From Lachnospiraceae bacterium (GTDB lineage Bacteria; Bacillota; Clostridia; Lachnospirales; Lachnospiraceae), in the NCBI GenBank assembly GCA_014804365.1, contig JAAUZX010000024.1, forward strand, positions 19,470 through 83,469: a DNA stretch of 64,000 bases. The letters are read 5' to 3'. The notes beneath the pieces were generated by a model, which saw only the letters and a program-made list of their open reading frames with translations, ran no database searches and was not told where the DNA came from. The translations under genes were made by a program, and so were the position numbers. Positions 9,167-18,557 of this stretch are shown in pieces. Position 1 is the stretch's first letter. The number at the start of each line of letters is the position of its first letter.

Positions 9167-11203
9167 ATGGAAGCGAGTCCAATGAGCCTATTTGAAAAGT
9201 TCATAAAAGAGGCATATGGTTCCCAGTATGTAATTCCTGTATATCAGCGTAATTACACATGGAGAAAGAATAAGCAGGTTAAGCAACTTCTTGCAGATAT
9301 TGAGAGAATCCTAAAGGGTGAAACAAAGAAGCATTTTATTGGTACAGTTGTTTATAATATTGTAAAAACAGATTTTATGGTAAGAGAGCGAGAAGTTGTA
9401 GATGGCCAACAGAGATTGATTACTATGTTTTTAATAGCCTATGCGTTACGTAATTTGGCAAAGGCACAAGGAGAAAATGATATTGCTTCGGCAATTACAA
9501 GCAGCTATTTGGAGAACAATTCATCAGATATAAAATATAAATATCGTTTACAGCCTTCTGTTTCTGATGATGATGCATATTCATATATAGCAAAGGATAT
9601 TATTGGTGATTACGAGGGAACCTCTCTTGTAATGGAAAATTACAATTATCTGTATTCAAGTTTGGAGATCCTGTCAAAAGAATATCCTCTTATGAAAGTC
9701 ATTAATGCAATAAGGGAAATATACATAGTAAGAATAGAATTGGATTCAGATGATGACGCTCAGCAGATTTTTGAAAGTATTAATTCAACAGGAGAGAAAT
9801 TAACTGCTGCTGATCTTATTCGCAATTATGTCATGATGCGAAGAACAAACGATGAGCAGGAGACAATCTATGAAAACTACTGGTTGAAACTTGAGAGGAT
9901 TTTTCCTGAGTCTAAAAAACTTGCTGAGTTTATAAGATTTTATTTGGCCAGCAAAACTTATACACTGACAACGGAAAAAGATTTATATCCTGTTTTTAAA
10001 GATTATTGGAAAGCACATGATGGTGAAAATAAGTATTTAGATATTTTAGAAGAGGTGCTGCATTATGCGCAGCATTTTGAAAGACTATATTTGAGTGAAA
10101 AAAAGGATCCACTTGGTGAACAGCTTAACGATTTTAGAAAATTACAGAGCTTTATGCCTGCTCCATTTTCTATTAGAATGCTTGAGCATCTAAGGCTAAA
10201 TGAGATTACTCAGGAACAGGCCAAACGGACATTGAAGGCGCTAAATACGTATCTGATAAGGCGTTATATAAATGGTCAGGATACAAGTGCTATTTCGCGT
10301 TTCTTCCCAGGATATTTGAAGAATGTTGAAGCGCAGATAGAAATAAATGATAATTTTGATAAATATGTAGATATTTGTATTTATTATCTTGTAAATGAAA
10401 ACAAAGCTAATTCGAAGTTTATGCCGGATGATACGCAGCTTAGAAGTTATCTTGAAACAGCAAATGCGTATACTCTGTCAAATATTAGATGGGTACTGGA
10501 TAAAATAGAAAGTCATAATAACCCGGCACCGGTTGATTTATCAGCATTAAATATTGAGCATATTATGCCACAAACACAAAATGAATATTGGGCCGACATT
10601 TCGGGACTCGATGAGGATGAGTATACGAAAGTAGTGAATAGACTTGGTAATCTAACATTGGCAGCTTCTTCTGATAATAGCAAAATGGGGAATAAAGATT
10701 TCTCATCTAAAAAGAAGATACTTGAGACTACAAAGCACTTAAATCTTAATGCACCTATACTATCAAAGGACAGTTGGACTGTAGCAGATATTGAAGCGAG
10801 ATGTAAGACTTTAGTTAATAAAATCATTGAGATATTCCCTTACGAGAAAAGTTCTTATGAGGTAGTTGGAAAGGATTCTAAAAGATATATCACACTAGAA
10901 GCAAAAGGCATAGTGGCTATGGGATATTTGAATGAAGATGAATCCCTCACAGTTTATGCTGACAGCCAAGTTTTTTATGATACTGCTCCTAGTGCAGAGT
11001 CATTGAAGGAAATGAGAGATGACTTCCTTGAACAAGAAATAATAATACAAAAAGATGGTGGATATGTATTTGCACAGAGCCATACATTTGGTTCACCAAG
11101 TACAGCTGCTGATTTTATTATTGGTGGTTCTAACAACGGTTGGAATTATTGGAAGGACAGTGCGGGAGTCGTTATAAATGATTCGCTGAGGAAGAAGTCC
11201 TAA
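9167..11203 (+). CDS. DUF262/DUF1524 (GmrSD-like) protein with C-terminal DUF4357-like domain
   Basis: N-term 'YVIPVYQRNYTWRKNKQVKQLLADI' and 'VVDGQQRLITMFL' (DUF262); 'NIEHIMPQT...NRLGNLTL' (DUF1524 HNH-type); C-term 'SLKEMRDDFLEQEIIIQKDGGYVFAQSHTFGSPSTAADFIIGGSNNGWNYWKD' (DUF4357-like). RBS tgggagg upstream of ATG 9167. Confidence 0.87.
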   Translation: MEASPMSLFEKFIKEAYGSQYVIPVYQRNYTWRKNKQVKQLLADIERILKGETKKHFIGTVVYNIVKTDFMVREREVVDGQQRLITMFLIAYALRNLAKAQGENDIASAITSSYLENNSSDIKYKYRLQPSVSDDDAYSYIAKDIIGDYEGTSLVMENYNYLYSSLEILSKEYPLMKVINAIREIYIVRIELDSDDDAQQIFESINSTGEKLTAADLIRNYVMMRRTNDEQETIYENYWLKLERIFPESKKLAEFIRFYLASKTYTLTTEKDLYPVFKDYWKAHDGENKYLDILEEVLHYAQHFERLYLSEKKDPLGEQLNDFRKLQSFMPAPFSIRMLEHLRLNEITQEQAKRTLKALNTYLIRRYINGQDTSAISRFFPGYLKNVEAQIEINDNFDKYVDICIYYLVNENKANSKFMPDDTQLRSYLETANAYTLSNIRWVLDKIESHNNPAPVDLSALNIEHIMPQTQNEYWADISGLDEDEYTKVVNRLGNLTLAASSDNSKMGNKDFSSKKKILETTKHLNLNAPILSKDSWTVADIEARCKTLVNKIIEIFPYEKSSYEVVGKDSKRYITLEAKGIVAMGYLNEDESLTVYADSQVFYDTAPSAESLKEMRDDFLEQEIIIQKDGGYVFAQSHTFGSPSTAADFIIGGSNNGWNYWKDSAGVVINDSLRKKS

Positions 11204-11220
11204 TCGACGACGGAACAAGC

Positions 11221-11320
11221 TTTCGGCTGCCTTCGTGAATACCTGATTCTTTTTCCAGACAAGGCTCAACCCGGCTTCCATCTGCGGTGCAAGCGGGTGG
11301 AAGCAGAGGCTGCTTGCACC
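11221..11320 (-). repeat. direct copy A of a LysR-gene 3' segment (partner 19742-19841)
   Basis: 100-nt ungapped alignment to 19742-19841 with about 6 mismatches; minus strand reads '...MEAGLSLVWKKNQVFTKAAE'. Confidence 0.9.
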
Positions 11321-11674
11321 GATGATGGGGGACAGACATTTTCATTTACGGAAGAATTAACGAATACAATTTCGGGGTATCCACAAGGAATTACTGTGAT
11401 CGACAATGAAACAATAAATATAGCTGTGACATACCATGGTGTTGACAGCTATCTATATCAAACAACCGATGGAGCTAAAAACTGTGAAGCTATAGAGATA
11501 TTTCCCAGAACGGAAGATGTGAAATATGTAGATGGGTACATACCTGTGTTTTATAGTGATAATAAACAAAATGGGATAATTATACTAAAAGTGGTAAGAG
11601 AAAATGCTGTCTATGAACTTTTTGTAACAGATAACGCCGGCAATTTATTGCGCCTTGATTACCCGCCAGCATAA
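11321..11674 (+). pseudogene. 3' fragment of a truncated gene, fused to the LysR remnant
   Basis: Reading frame 11297-11674 opens inside the LysR duplicate; the coding-like part begins right after it ('DDGGQTFSFTEELTNTISGYPQGITVIDNETINIAVTYHG...'). Confidence 0.6.
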
Positions 11675-11680
11675 CAGCAG

Positions 11681-11938
11681 TTATCCTATTGTTGGTAAAT
11701 TAGGGTTAGTTTGGCTATCAGATTGATCTTTTTGAAATTCTAATATATCTCCCGGTTGACAATCCAATACATCACATATCGCATTTAATGTGGAAAAACG
11801 GATAGCACTTACCTTTCCGGTTTTTATTTTAGATAAGTTTACATTTGCTATTCCTACTTGTTCGGCCAAGTCATTCAATGAAATTTTTCTATCTGCCATA
11901 ACTCTATCTAATCTTAATATAATAGCCATGTTTATCAC
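11681..11938 (-). CDS. Cro/CI (XRE, YozG-like) transcriptional regulator
   Basis: 'KISLNDLAEQVGIANVNLSKIKTGKVSAIRFSTLNAICDVLDCQPGDILEF' helix-turn-helix. Confidence 0.88.
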   Translation of the reverse strand: MINMAIILRLDRVMADRKISLNDLAEQVGIANVNLSKIKTGKVSAIRFSTLNAICDVLDCQPGDILEFQKDQSDSQTNPNLPTIG

Positions 11939-12448
11939 CTATAAGATTTCATCTACTTCATTTTGTAATTCACACCCATATTCATAAAGTTGTATGATTC
12001 CCCACAATATAAATCCCGAAACAATGCCTAATCCGATACTGTTTCGCAAAATCAGTAACGTGGACAATGCAGAAACAATCTTTAAATCGCTTACAATTTC
12101 TGGTAAAAATGGAGAATCACCATTATAAATTCTATTAAATATTTTGGCAATAAAGTGCATAATTATTGTAATTATTAACGTAAACAATGCTCCAAATATT
12201 AAAATAAGAATACCTGCTTCTACTACTTTACCTTCACTTTCCAATTTTCCAACATATTGCCACATATTACTAAAATCAAAGCTTGCTTGAGATTCAGCAA
12301 TCATGGTGTTGAGTGTAGTTCGCAGTATAGACAGTATGATAATAAAAAACAATGAAAATCCTGTAAGTATTCCCGCAAATATTTGAAATATTTTTCCCAC
12401 TTTACCAATAAGTTTACTTGTTTTTTTAATGTTTTCTAACCTACCCAT
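11939..12448 (-). CDS. DUF2975-like membrane protein paired with the XRE regulator
   Basis: Four predicted TM segments; directly abuts the YozG-like gene, a familiar pairing. Confidence 0.7.
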   Translation of the reverse strand: MGRLENIKKTSKLIGKVGKIFQIFAGILTGFSLFFIIILSILRTTLNTMIAESQASFDFSNMWQYVGKLESEGKVVEAGILILIFGALFTLIITIIMHFIAKIFNRIYNGDSPFLPEIVSDLKIVSALSTLLILRNSIGLGIVSGFILWGIIQLYEYGCELQNEVDEIL

Positions 12449-12756
12449 AATTAATACTCCTATATAATGTTTTATTTTAATAAATCATGTCATAGAATAT
12501 TATGTTTGTCAACTAATAATTAATGTATAACGTTAAATAATATATGAAATATGTAAAATTATGGTGAAAAGCAAGGCGAGAGTGGTAAATAGCAAGGCAA
12601 GAGTCACGTTTGTAACCCAAGACTCCCTTTTTGTAAATGAGATTCCCGTATTTTCCTCTGTACCTTGACATGTTATACAAGCGACAGAGGCTTTTGAGGC
12701 CCCAACAGCTGACTGCAAAGGACGGGGATATAAAATTTGTACTACTTTAATCGATA

Positions 12757-12789
12757 ATCTCATGGGCGGTTGGGTGCCGCCCATGAGAT
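12757..12789. repeat. perfect 13-bp inverted repeat with 7-nt loop
   Basis: atctcatgggcgg-ttgggtg-ccgcccatgagat. Confidence 0.85.
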
Positions 12790-12853
12790 ACAGGGAATTA
12801 CATTCTCCGGCGGAGATCCTCTGCATCCCCAAAATATAAAGGCATTCTATTAT

Positions 12854-13237
12854 TCACCTTTCTATCCTTTGATTATTTCGTTTTGATTTTTCTTGTAAAT
12901 AATCCGTCAAATCTATGTACGCCCATTCTATAGGGTGCCTTTGCCTGCCGGAATTATCCCTTTTCTTATTGTTTACAGTATCATCCGGATTTGAAGAATG
13001 ATACTCTATATTCCTTTGTGTATCATCTATCACAAAAAAGCTAATGTAAACATCTATATCAATATTCCTTTGAATCTGCACATCAATATGAACGGTTCCT
13101 GAAAGACTAAGGAAAAATCCGGCGACCGTTAAGAAGAAACCTATCCAATCGCGTATTATTGTAATAGTAATTTTACATTCGGTATTTTTTCTGCTTCTGT
13201 TTTCCTGCATTCCTCTAGCTCTTGCCATAATAACCAC
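12854..13237 (-). CDS. hypothetical protein with one hydrophobic segment (127 aa)
   Basis: ORF with TM-like 'WIGFFLTVAGFFLSLSG'; family unknown. Confidence 0.45.
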   Translation of the reverse strand: MVIMARARGMQENRSRKNTECKITITIIRDWIGFFLTVAGFFLSLSGTVHIDVQIQRNIDIDVYISFFVIDDTQRNIEYHSSNPDDTVNNKKRDNSGRQRHPIEWAYIDLTDYLQEKSKRNNQRIER

Positions 13238-13508
13238 CTTTCTGTCTGAAGGCTTCGGATGGAGGCTTCAGTTCTTCAATAAATTGTGCCAGCAAAAGGA
13301 AACCTCTGCCCATCCGTTTTTTTTAAGGTGAAGTGAAGCAGCAGTTATTATACTTTGACTATATTTGTCGAAATATATGTTTTATACCGCGCAAACATGT
13401 GTTATCATAAAACCATCTCCCTTTCTTGTTATATACACAGCATACTGGAATCTGCATTTTATGTCGGTAACAGAAGAGGGGACAAAATGGTAACCAGGGA
13501 GGAATTTT

Positions 13509-16139
13509 ATGGAACTGAGTTCTGTATTGAATACGATTGCGCACTATAGCAATGAGTTGGGACTTATACAGGCGGATTTGTATATGCTCCTCTTTGAAGA
13601 AAATGGAATAGACCGTGCTCTGAATATAACCCAGACTGCAAAGAATGTCTTTAGTAAAGGTAAAAGCAGGCGTCCGCTATCGAAGAATATCACAGCAGGC
13701 ATAATGTTTGGAGGCGAAGATGCAAAGCTGCGCGAACGCATAAGAACAAGATGGCTTCCCAGAGTTGGACGCCATAAGGGAATTTATGATGAATTATGCA
13801 ATCAGATAACGGCAGATGAATATTTACCTGATAATATGAAGGAAGCTTTAATCTCTTGTTGTGATCCGTCTGATGATGACCAGCTTTCACATTTCATTTC
13901 TCTATGTATTATTTGTGGAAATTACAATACAATTCAGCATCAATCCCGTAATCCGAAGGTGGGAGAAGAATATTTTAACGTATATGAATTAATCAAAATA
14001 TCCCCTTCATACCATGAAGAATCCGCGTTGTGGCAGTGTTCAAAAAGAGCGTTTCTTGCATCCCGCAGTAAAGGTGGGCGTTTTTCTTCTCTTGATATCA
14101 TACAGACGATCCTGCCCAAAGGATATGTAGTTGAACCAAATTTCCCTGCCCGTTACCGTGAAGTGGACGGCAGCATAAATTCAGTTATGGACATCTGTAA
14201 ATCAGGCACGGAGAATATTGCCATAACAGGCGAAGGAGGTATTGGTAAAACAACTTTCCTTCATCACCTAATGCGTGAGGAATTCTTAGATGAAAATGAG
14301 GAAGAAAGAAAATTCAGAACCGGGTGCCCGATTCCGTTTTTCATTGAACTAAACCTCTGCCCGGGCCAGATTAAAGATTGGTATAATGAATCCCTTGGGA
14401 AAAGCAATTTCATTACGCGCTACATTGGACAGATTTACGAAAATCATACAACTCTTGATACCGTAAATGACAGTACGCTTGATATGATCGAAAAGGAATT
14501 CCAGCGGACACCGGAAGATCATATTCCACGCTACCTGCTCCTGTTAGATGGATTCAATGAAGTAAAATCCAACGACAAGCTTTCTATCCGTACTATGCTC
14601 AGCAATGAGATTTCTGTACTAAATACCTATCCGAATATCCGTATCATTACTACCAGCCGCGAAACACAGGCGGCCTATTATGCTGCAGAGTTTAAAAATG
14701 TACAGCTGACTGGGTTGGAAGACAGTGATATCAAAACCTATTTTAAACAGAGTAACATCAATGAAACCCTGATCGGGCTTTATATGTCCAACAGGTCTCT
14801 GCTTAATTGCATACGAATCCCACTTTTCCTGTGCATGTTCACCGCAGAAAAGGCTACGAATTTCATTCCCGAAACCCCCGGAGAGATCCTATACCATTTC
14901 TTTCATAAGGATTCCTGTTTTTACAACATTCGCAAGCATGCGGCAGATACCCGTACAAATCCGTTTAATGCCTGTCAGACCTCATTTGTTTTGGACTTTA
15001 TTCTGCCCTATATAGGCTGGCAGTTTGAGCAGAATGATTGCTTTTCCATGAATGATGCTGATTTGGAGATGTTAATTTGTAATTCCGTTGCATGCATTCA
15101 GTCTTTATGTATGGATGTAGCGAAAATACCTTTTAAAGATTTTGAGTACAAGCCGCGGATACTACAGCAGACTGCCGAATCCTTATATAAAAACGGCCGT
15201 GTGAATGTGGAGGATATTATTAACTGCATACATGGTTATCTCGGTATTTTATATCAATATCAGAACATCACCGAAGATTTTGGTGAAAGAAACCGTTATT
15301 CCTTTATACATCATCATTTCCGCGATTACTTTTCTGCCATATGGGATGTACAGATGCTTTTTCTGCTCCAATGTATCAATGTCAGACAATTTTTTCAGAA
15401 TGGCGGAACCAAGGATACTCCAAAAAGTTACCATGATTTTTTAAATTCTTTTTATTGGCAGCACCATAAAAGGGCATTTATATGCCAGATACTGATGGAA
15501 CACCGTAATCGTCCTTTGCTCAATGCAGATACTGGGAACTGGTACCTGCCGGAATCAGAAAACGATGAGCAGAAGGTATTGGAACGCGTCCTTGATTACT
15601 GCCGGAAATTGTGTGCAGACGGATACGATATCCACTATCTGTTACAAAATACCCTTTCAGCTATCCTTCAGGGCAGGGAAGAACTATCTGGTGTGAATTT
15701 AGAAGGGCTTGATTTTAAACACTGCAACTTTTTCAATGTTACATGCAGCAAAAAAGGCAACACGGAAACTCTTGCCGCAAATTTTGACGGCAGTAAGTTA
15801 TATATTAAGAATTTTCAACCGGAAGATCACCAAAATTGTGTTATTGATTTCCTATACCATGATATGCAGTGTTTTACAATAGACATGAATGGGCAAATCA
15901 AATGCTGGGATGTTTTATCCGGGAAATTAGAGTATGAGTTGTCCTCAAAAGATCCGATGGGAATTACGGATTTCTCACCCACAGGTTTTATGAAGATATC
16001 TCCGGATGGAAAATATCTTGCCACAAAGCAACAAGAATCCACTGGAGACGGCATCCAGATCAGCATGGGGTGTATGACCTCTCACTTCCGGATAAAGAAT
16101 ACAAATTGCTGCTACCTCTGGAAAAACATAATAAATTGA
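13509..16139 (+). CDS. NACHT/STAND NTPase, N-terminal portion (see frameshift at ~16070)
   Basis: Walker A 'ITGEGGIGKTTFLHHL'; Walker B-like 'YLLLLDGFNEV'; sensor-like 'IRIITTSRE'; 'LSGVNLEGLDFKHCNFFNV' pentapeptide-like; start of a WD/beta-propeller region. Confidence 0.85.
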   Translation: MELSSVLNTIAHYSNELGLIQADLYMLLFEENGIDRALNITQTAKNVFSKGKSRRPLSKNITAGIMFGGEDAKLRERIRTRWLPRVGRHKGIYDELCNQITADEYLPDNMKEALISCCDPSDDDQLSHFISLCIICGNYNTIQHQSRNPKVGEEYFNVYELIKISPSYHEESALWQCSKRAFLASRSKGGRFSSLDIIQTILPKGYVVEPNFPARYREVDGSINSVMDICKSGTENIAITGEGGIGKTTFLHHLMREEFLDENEEERKFRTGCPIPFFIELNLCPGQIKDWYNESLGKSNFITRYIGQIYENHTTLDTVNDSTLDMIEKEFQRTPEDHIPRYLLLLDGFNEVKSNDKLSIRTMLSNEISVLNTYPNIRIITTSRETQAAYYAAEFKNVQLTGLEDSDIKTYFKQSNINETLIGLYMSNRSLLNCIRIPLFLCMFTAEKATNFIPETPGEILYHFFHKDSCFYNIRKHAADTRTNPFNACQTSFVLDFILPYIGWQFEQNDCFSMNDADLEMLICNSVACIQSLCMDVAKIPFKDFEYKPRILQQTAESLYKNGRVNVEDIINCIHGYLGILYQYQNITEDFGERNRYSFIHHHFRDYFSAIWDVQMLFLLQCINVRQFFQNGGTKDTPKSYHDFLNSFYWQHHKRAFICQILMEHRNRPLLNADTGNWYLPESENDEQKVLERVLDYCRKLCADGYDIHYLLQNTLSAILQGREELSGVNLEGLDFKHCNFFNVTCSKKGNTETLAANFDGSKLYIKNFQPEDHQNCVIDFLYHDMQCFTIDMNGQIKCWDVLSGKLEYELSSKDPMGITDFSPTGFMKISPDGKYLATKQQESTGDGIQISMGCMTSHFRIKNTNCCYLWKNIIN

Positions 16140-18082
16140 ACAGTTTTTCCTTCACCGGCGATTCCAAGGGACTCCTTATGGTGTGTGACAGTAAAACAAT
16201 CTATGGATTTTCTTTAGAGGACCAGACAGTCCATGCCTGTACCTGCAATGAACTGCTATATGAAACCCAACTGTATGCGGAGCATATTGAATCGGTGATT
16301 TATGGATTCACGGCTGAATATAATTTATACGAAGGGGAGTATGATGATGCAGAATGCAATGATGAAGATGATGAGTTTCCCATTCAATGCATGCTGTTCA
16401 CGATCTCGATAATGAATGGTTACATGGAAGTGTTATATACATATAACGGGATGCCGCAAACCATACCTACTGCAAAGTATATTCCATCAACAAAGAGTTT
16501 TCTGCTGTTCAATTATGACACGATGCAGATAGAACAGTTCTTCTGCGCGAGCGGGAAGACCAGGGCCATTTTTGATAATCTGACAAAAGAAAACAACATG
16601 CCGCCGAATGCCATCCATGCCCATTCGGAGCACCCTGATGAATTCTACTTTATGTATCCCGACAATTGTTATCTTACCAGTATCACGGCAACACGCTTCG
16701 CTGTATTGATGAAATATCCGATATCCGGAATAAATAAATTACTTACCGACTCTGATCATGAACGGGAGCTTACTTTTACGACTTCTGTTGCGCCGAAAAA
16801 TAACCGGTTCATTGTCGGCACGGATACGAATGTCTATGAGTGGGATTCAGAAGAAGATACCATTATTTTAAAGTACAATATTGCCTATCATAATTGTACA
16901 GATATGATTGCTGATTTAGAAAGGTCTCGTTTCTTTTTGGTACACATGTTTAACGGGATATCCGTTTTTGGCGGCTCTCCCTTGCAGCTTATAAACGCCT
17001 ACTGCTTTTCTGACCGGGAATATTTTATCGGATGCTGCTGTTATGAGCCCCGCCTCCAGCTTATGGCGTTGAACTTCACCAGAGAGGATCATGAAAAGAT
17101 CGTCCTGTTAAATACAAGCACCGGTGAACAGTCCGTCTGCTTCTCGACCATGAGCAAAAATGAAAACGTCAGCAACATGTGTATTGACAGTTCCGGTGAA
17201 TGGCTTCTGATTACAACGCAGTATCGGTGTCTGGAATATCAGTTTTCTTCCGGCACTTCCCACCTGATATTGGAGCCGGCAGAAAACGAGCGCATTGCGA
17301 ATGTCAATTATACGGATAACTATATTGAAATAGCTCTTGTGGAGGACTGGGTAAACGGAGCTAATCATGTAGAAAACAGATGTGAATTTTATAAGAGAAA
17401 AAGAGTAAAGGATAGAATATACTATCAGTTTTCATGGGGATATCTATTGCCGAAACTGACAGATGATCTTTTTCCATACTTTATTCCTCATCATGGTGAT
17501 TTGGGAATTACGGGCGCTAAGTATGAAAATGGCGTGCAGGCTTATTGGGTAACACAGGGATTCTTTTTGGAAAGAGAACGCTTAAACATTCCTATTCCAG
17601 AATGTTATAAGCTGGAAAAAAAGAAACGGGTTTTCCTCTCTGCGCCGCCAGTTGCCCTTGAATTCATATTTTACAAGCATGAGCGAGCACTATCAAAGTA
17701 CCAGAATGACGAGAATGGATTTAGCTATGTTTATTTATCAGACGACGCTAAAAAAGCAATTTTCCTTAAAAATTCCTGCTATATATTTGTCCATGATGAT
17801 TATCGTAATTGTACCTACGAGGAGATGAAACAAGGTTTTGAAAAGGAGATAGGCGGTTTTGACGGATATGCCTGCTGGGAATTCGCTATTCCATGGGGAG
17901 AATCAGATATTATAGGCAGCTATGAAAACTATCAGCTTATGCGCTTAAGTGCTGATACCGGGGAGGAATTACAGCAGCTTGAATATACACCTGGACTGGC
18001 AGTCTGTGGATGCAGCTTTTCTAACATTATAGCTGATCCAGAACTAAAAGAGGAGCTGAAACGTAATGGCGGCATTTTATAG
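16070..18082 (+). CDS. C-terminal beta-propeller-like portion of the NACHT protein, separated by a -1 frameshift
   Basis: Continues propeller-like repeats ('SFSFTGDSKGLLMVCDSKTIYGFSLED...') from a GTG inside the upstream ORF; no separate RBS evident. Confidence 0.7.
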   Translation: MYDLSLPDKEYKLLLPLEKHNKLNSFSFTGDSKGLLMVCDSKTIYGFSLEDQTVHACTCNELLYETQLYAEHIESVIYGFTAEYNLYEGEYDDAECNDEDDEFPIQCMLFTISIMNGYMEVLYTYNGMPQTIPTAKYIPSTKSFLLFNYDTMQIEQFFCASGKTRAIFDNLTKENNMPPNAIHAHSEHPDEFYFMYPDNCYLTSITATRFAVLMKYPISGINKLLTDSDHERELTFTTSVAPKNNRFIVGTDTNVYEWDSEEDTIILKYNIAYHNCTDMIADLERSRFFLVHMFNGISVFGGSPLQLINAYCFSDREYFIGCCCYEPRLQLMALNFTREDHEKIVLLNTSTGEQSVCFSTMSKNENVSNMCIDSSGEWLLITTQYRCLEYQFSSGTSHLILEPAENERIANVNYTDNYIEIALVEDWVNGANHVENRCEFYKRKRVKDRIYYQFSWGYLLPKLTDDLFPYFIPHHGDLGITGAKYENGVQAYWVTQGFFLERERLNIPIPECYKLEKKKRVFLSAPPVALEFIFYKHERALSKYQNDENGFSYVYLSDDAKKAIFLKNSCYIFVHDDYRNCTYEEMKQGFEKEIGGFDGYACWEFAIPWGESDIIGSYENYQLMRLSADTGEELQQLEYTPGLAVCGCSFSNIIADPELKEELKRNGGIL

Positions 18083-18273
18083 ATAATAGTTTTCTGCATA
18101 AATTTGTGTTATTGCCGAAAGAACTGTGCTTTATTTCAGTTTCTTTTCCAGTGTATTTGTCTACTTTAGCATGATAGGAAAAGTGACGGTAATCCGCCGA
18201 TAATAGTCTTGAAAACAGCTTGCAGGTGCAGGCTGTTTTTAATATACTTAATAATATACACACGGAGGAATGC

Positions 18274-18544
18274 TATGCTGATCCAATACACATATGGAAC
18301 GGGACTTTTTTCCATTGATGAATTTGTAATGCTTGGTGGAATATATGAGCCAGTTTCCGTAAATGAAAAAAAGAAAAACGGGCTTCCAAAATACATTCTA
18401 TTGATAATATGTATGCTCATAAGCATAATGACTTTAACTTGTTTTCTGCTTAATATAGAAGTCGGACAAAGGAACTGTTGTTGGAAGCATGAACACGAAA
18501 AAGAGATTGTTACAGCTAAAAATATATGGCATACTATTTGTTAG
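18274..18544 (+). CDS. small membrane protein (about 89 aa)
   Basis: Preceded by ggagg; TM 'KYILLIICMLISIMTLTCFLL'; immediately upstream of the HipA-like gene. Confidence 0.5.
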
Positions 18545-18557
18545 AAGAGGTGAACTT

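Noticed and set aside
12533-12832. 99-aa minus-strand ORF in the hairpin-containing gap
   Set aside because: Spans the hairpin and short repeats; translation is not protein-like.
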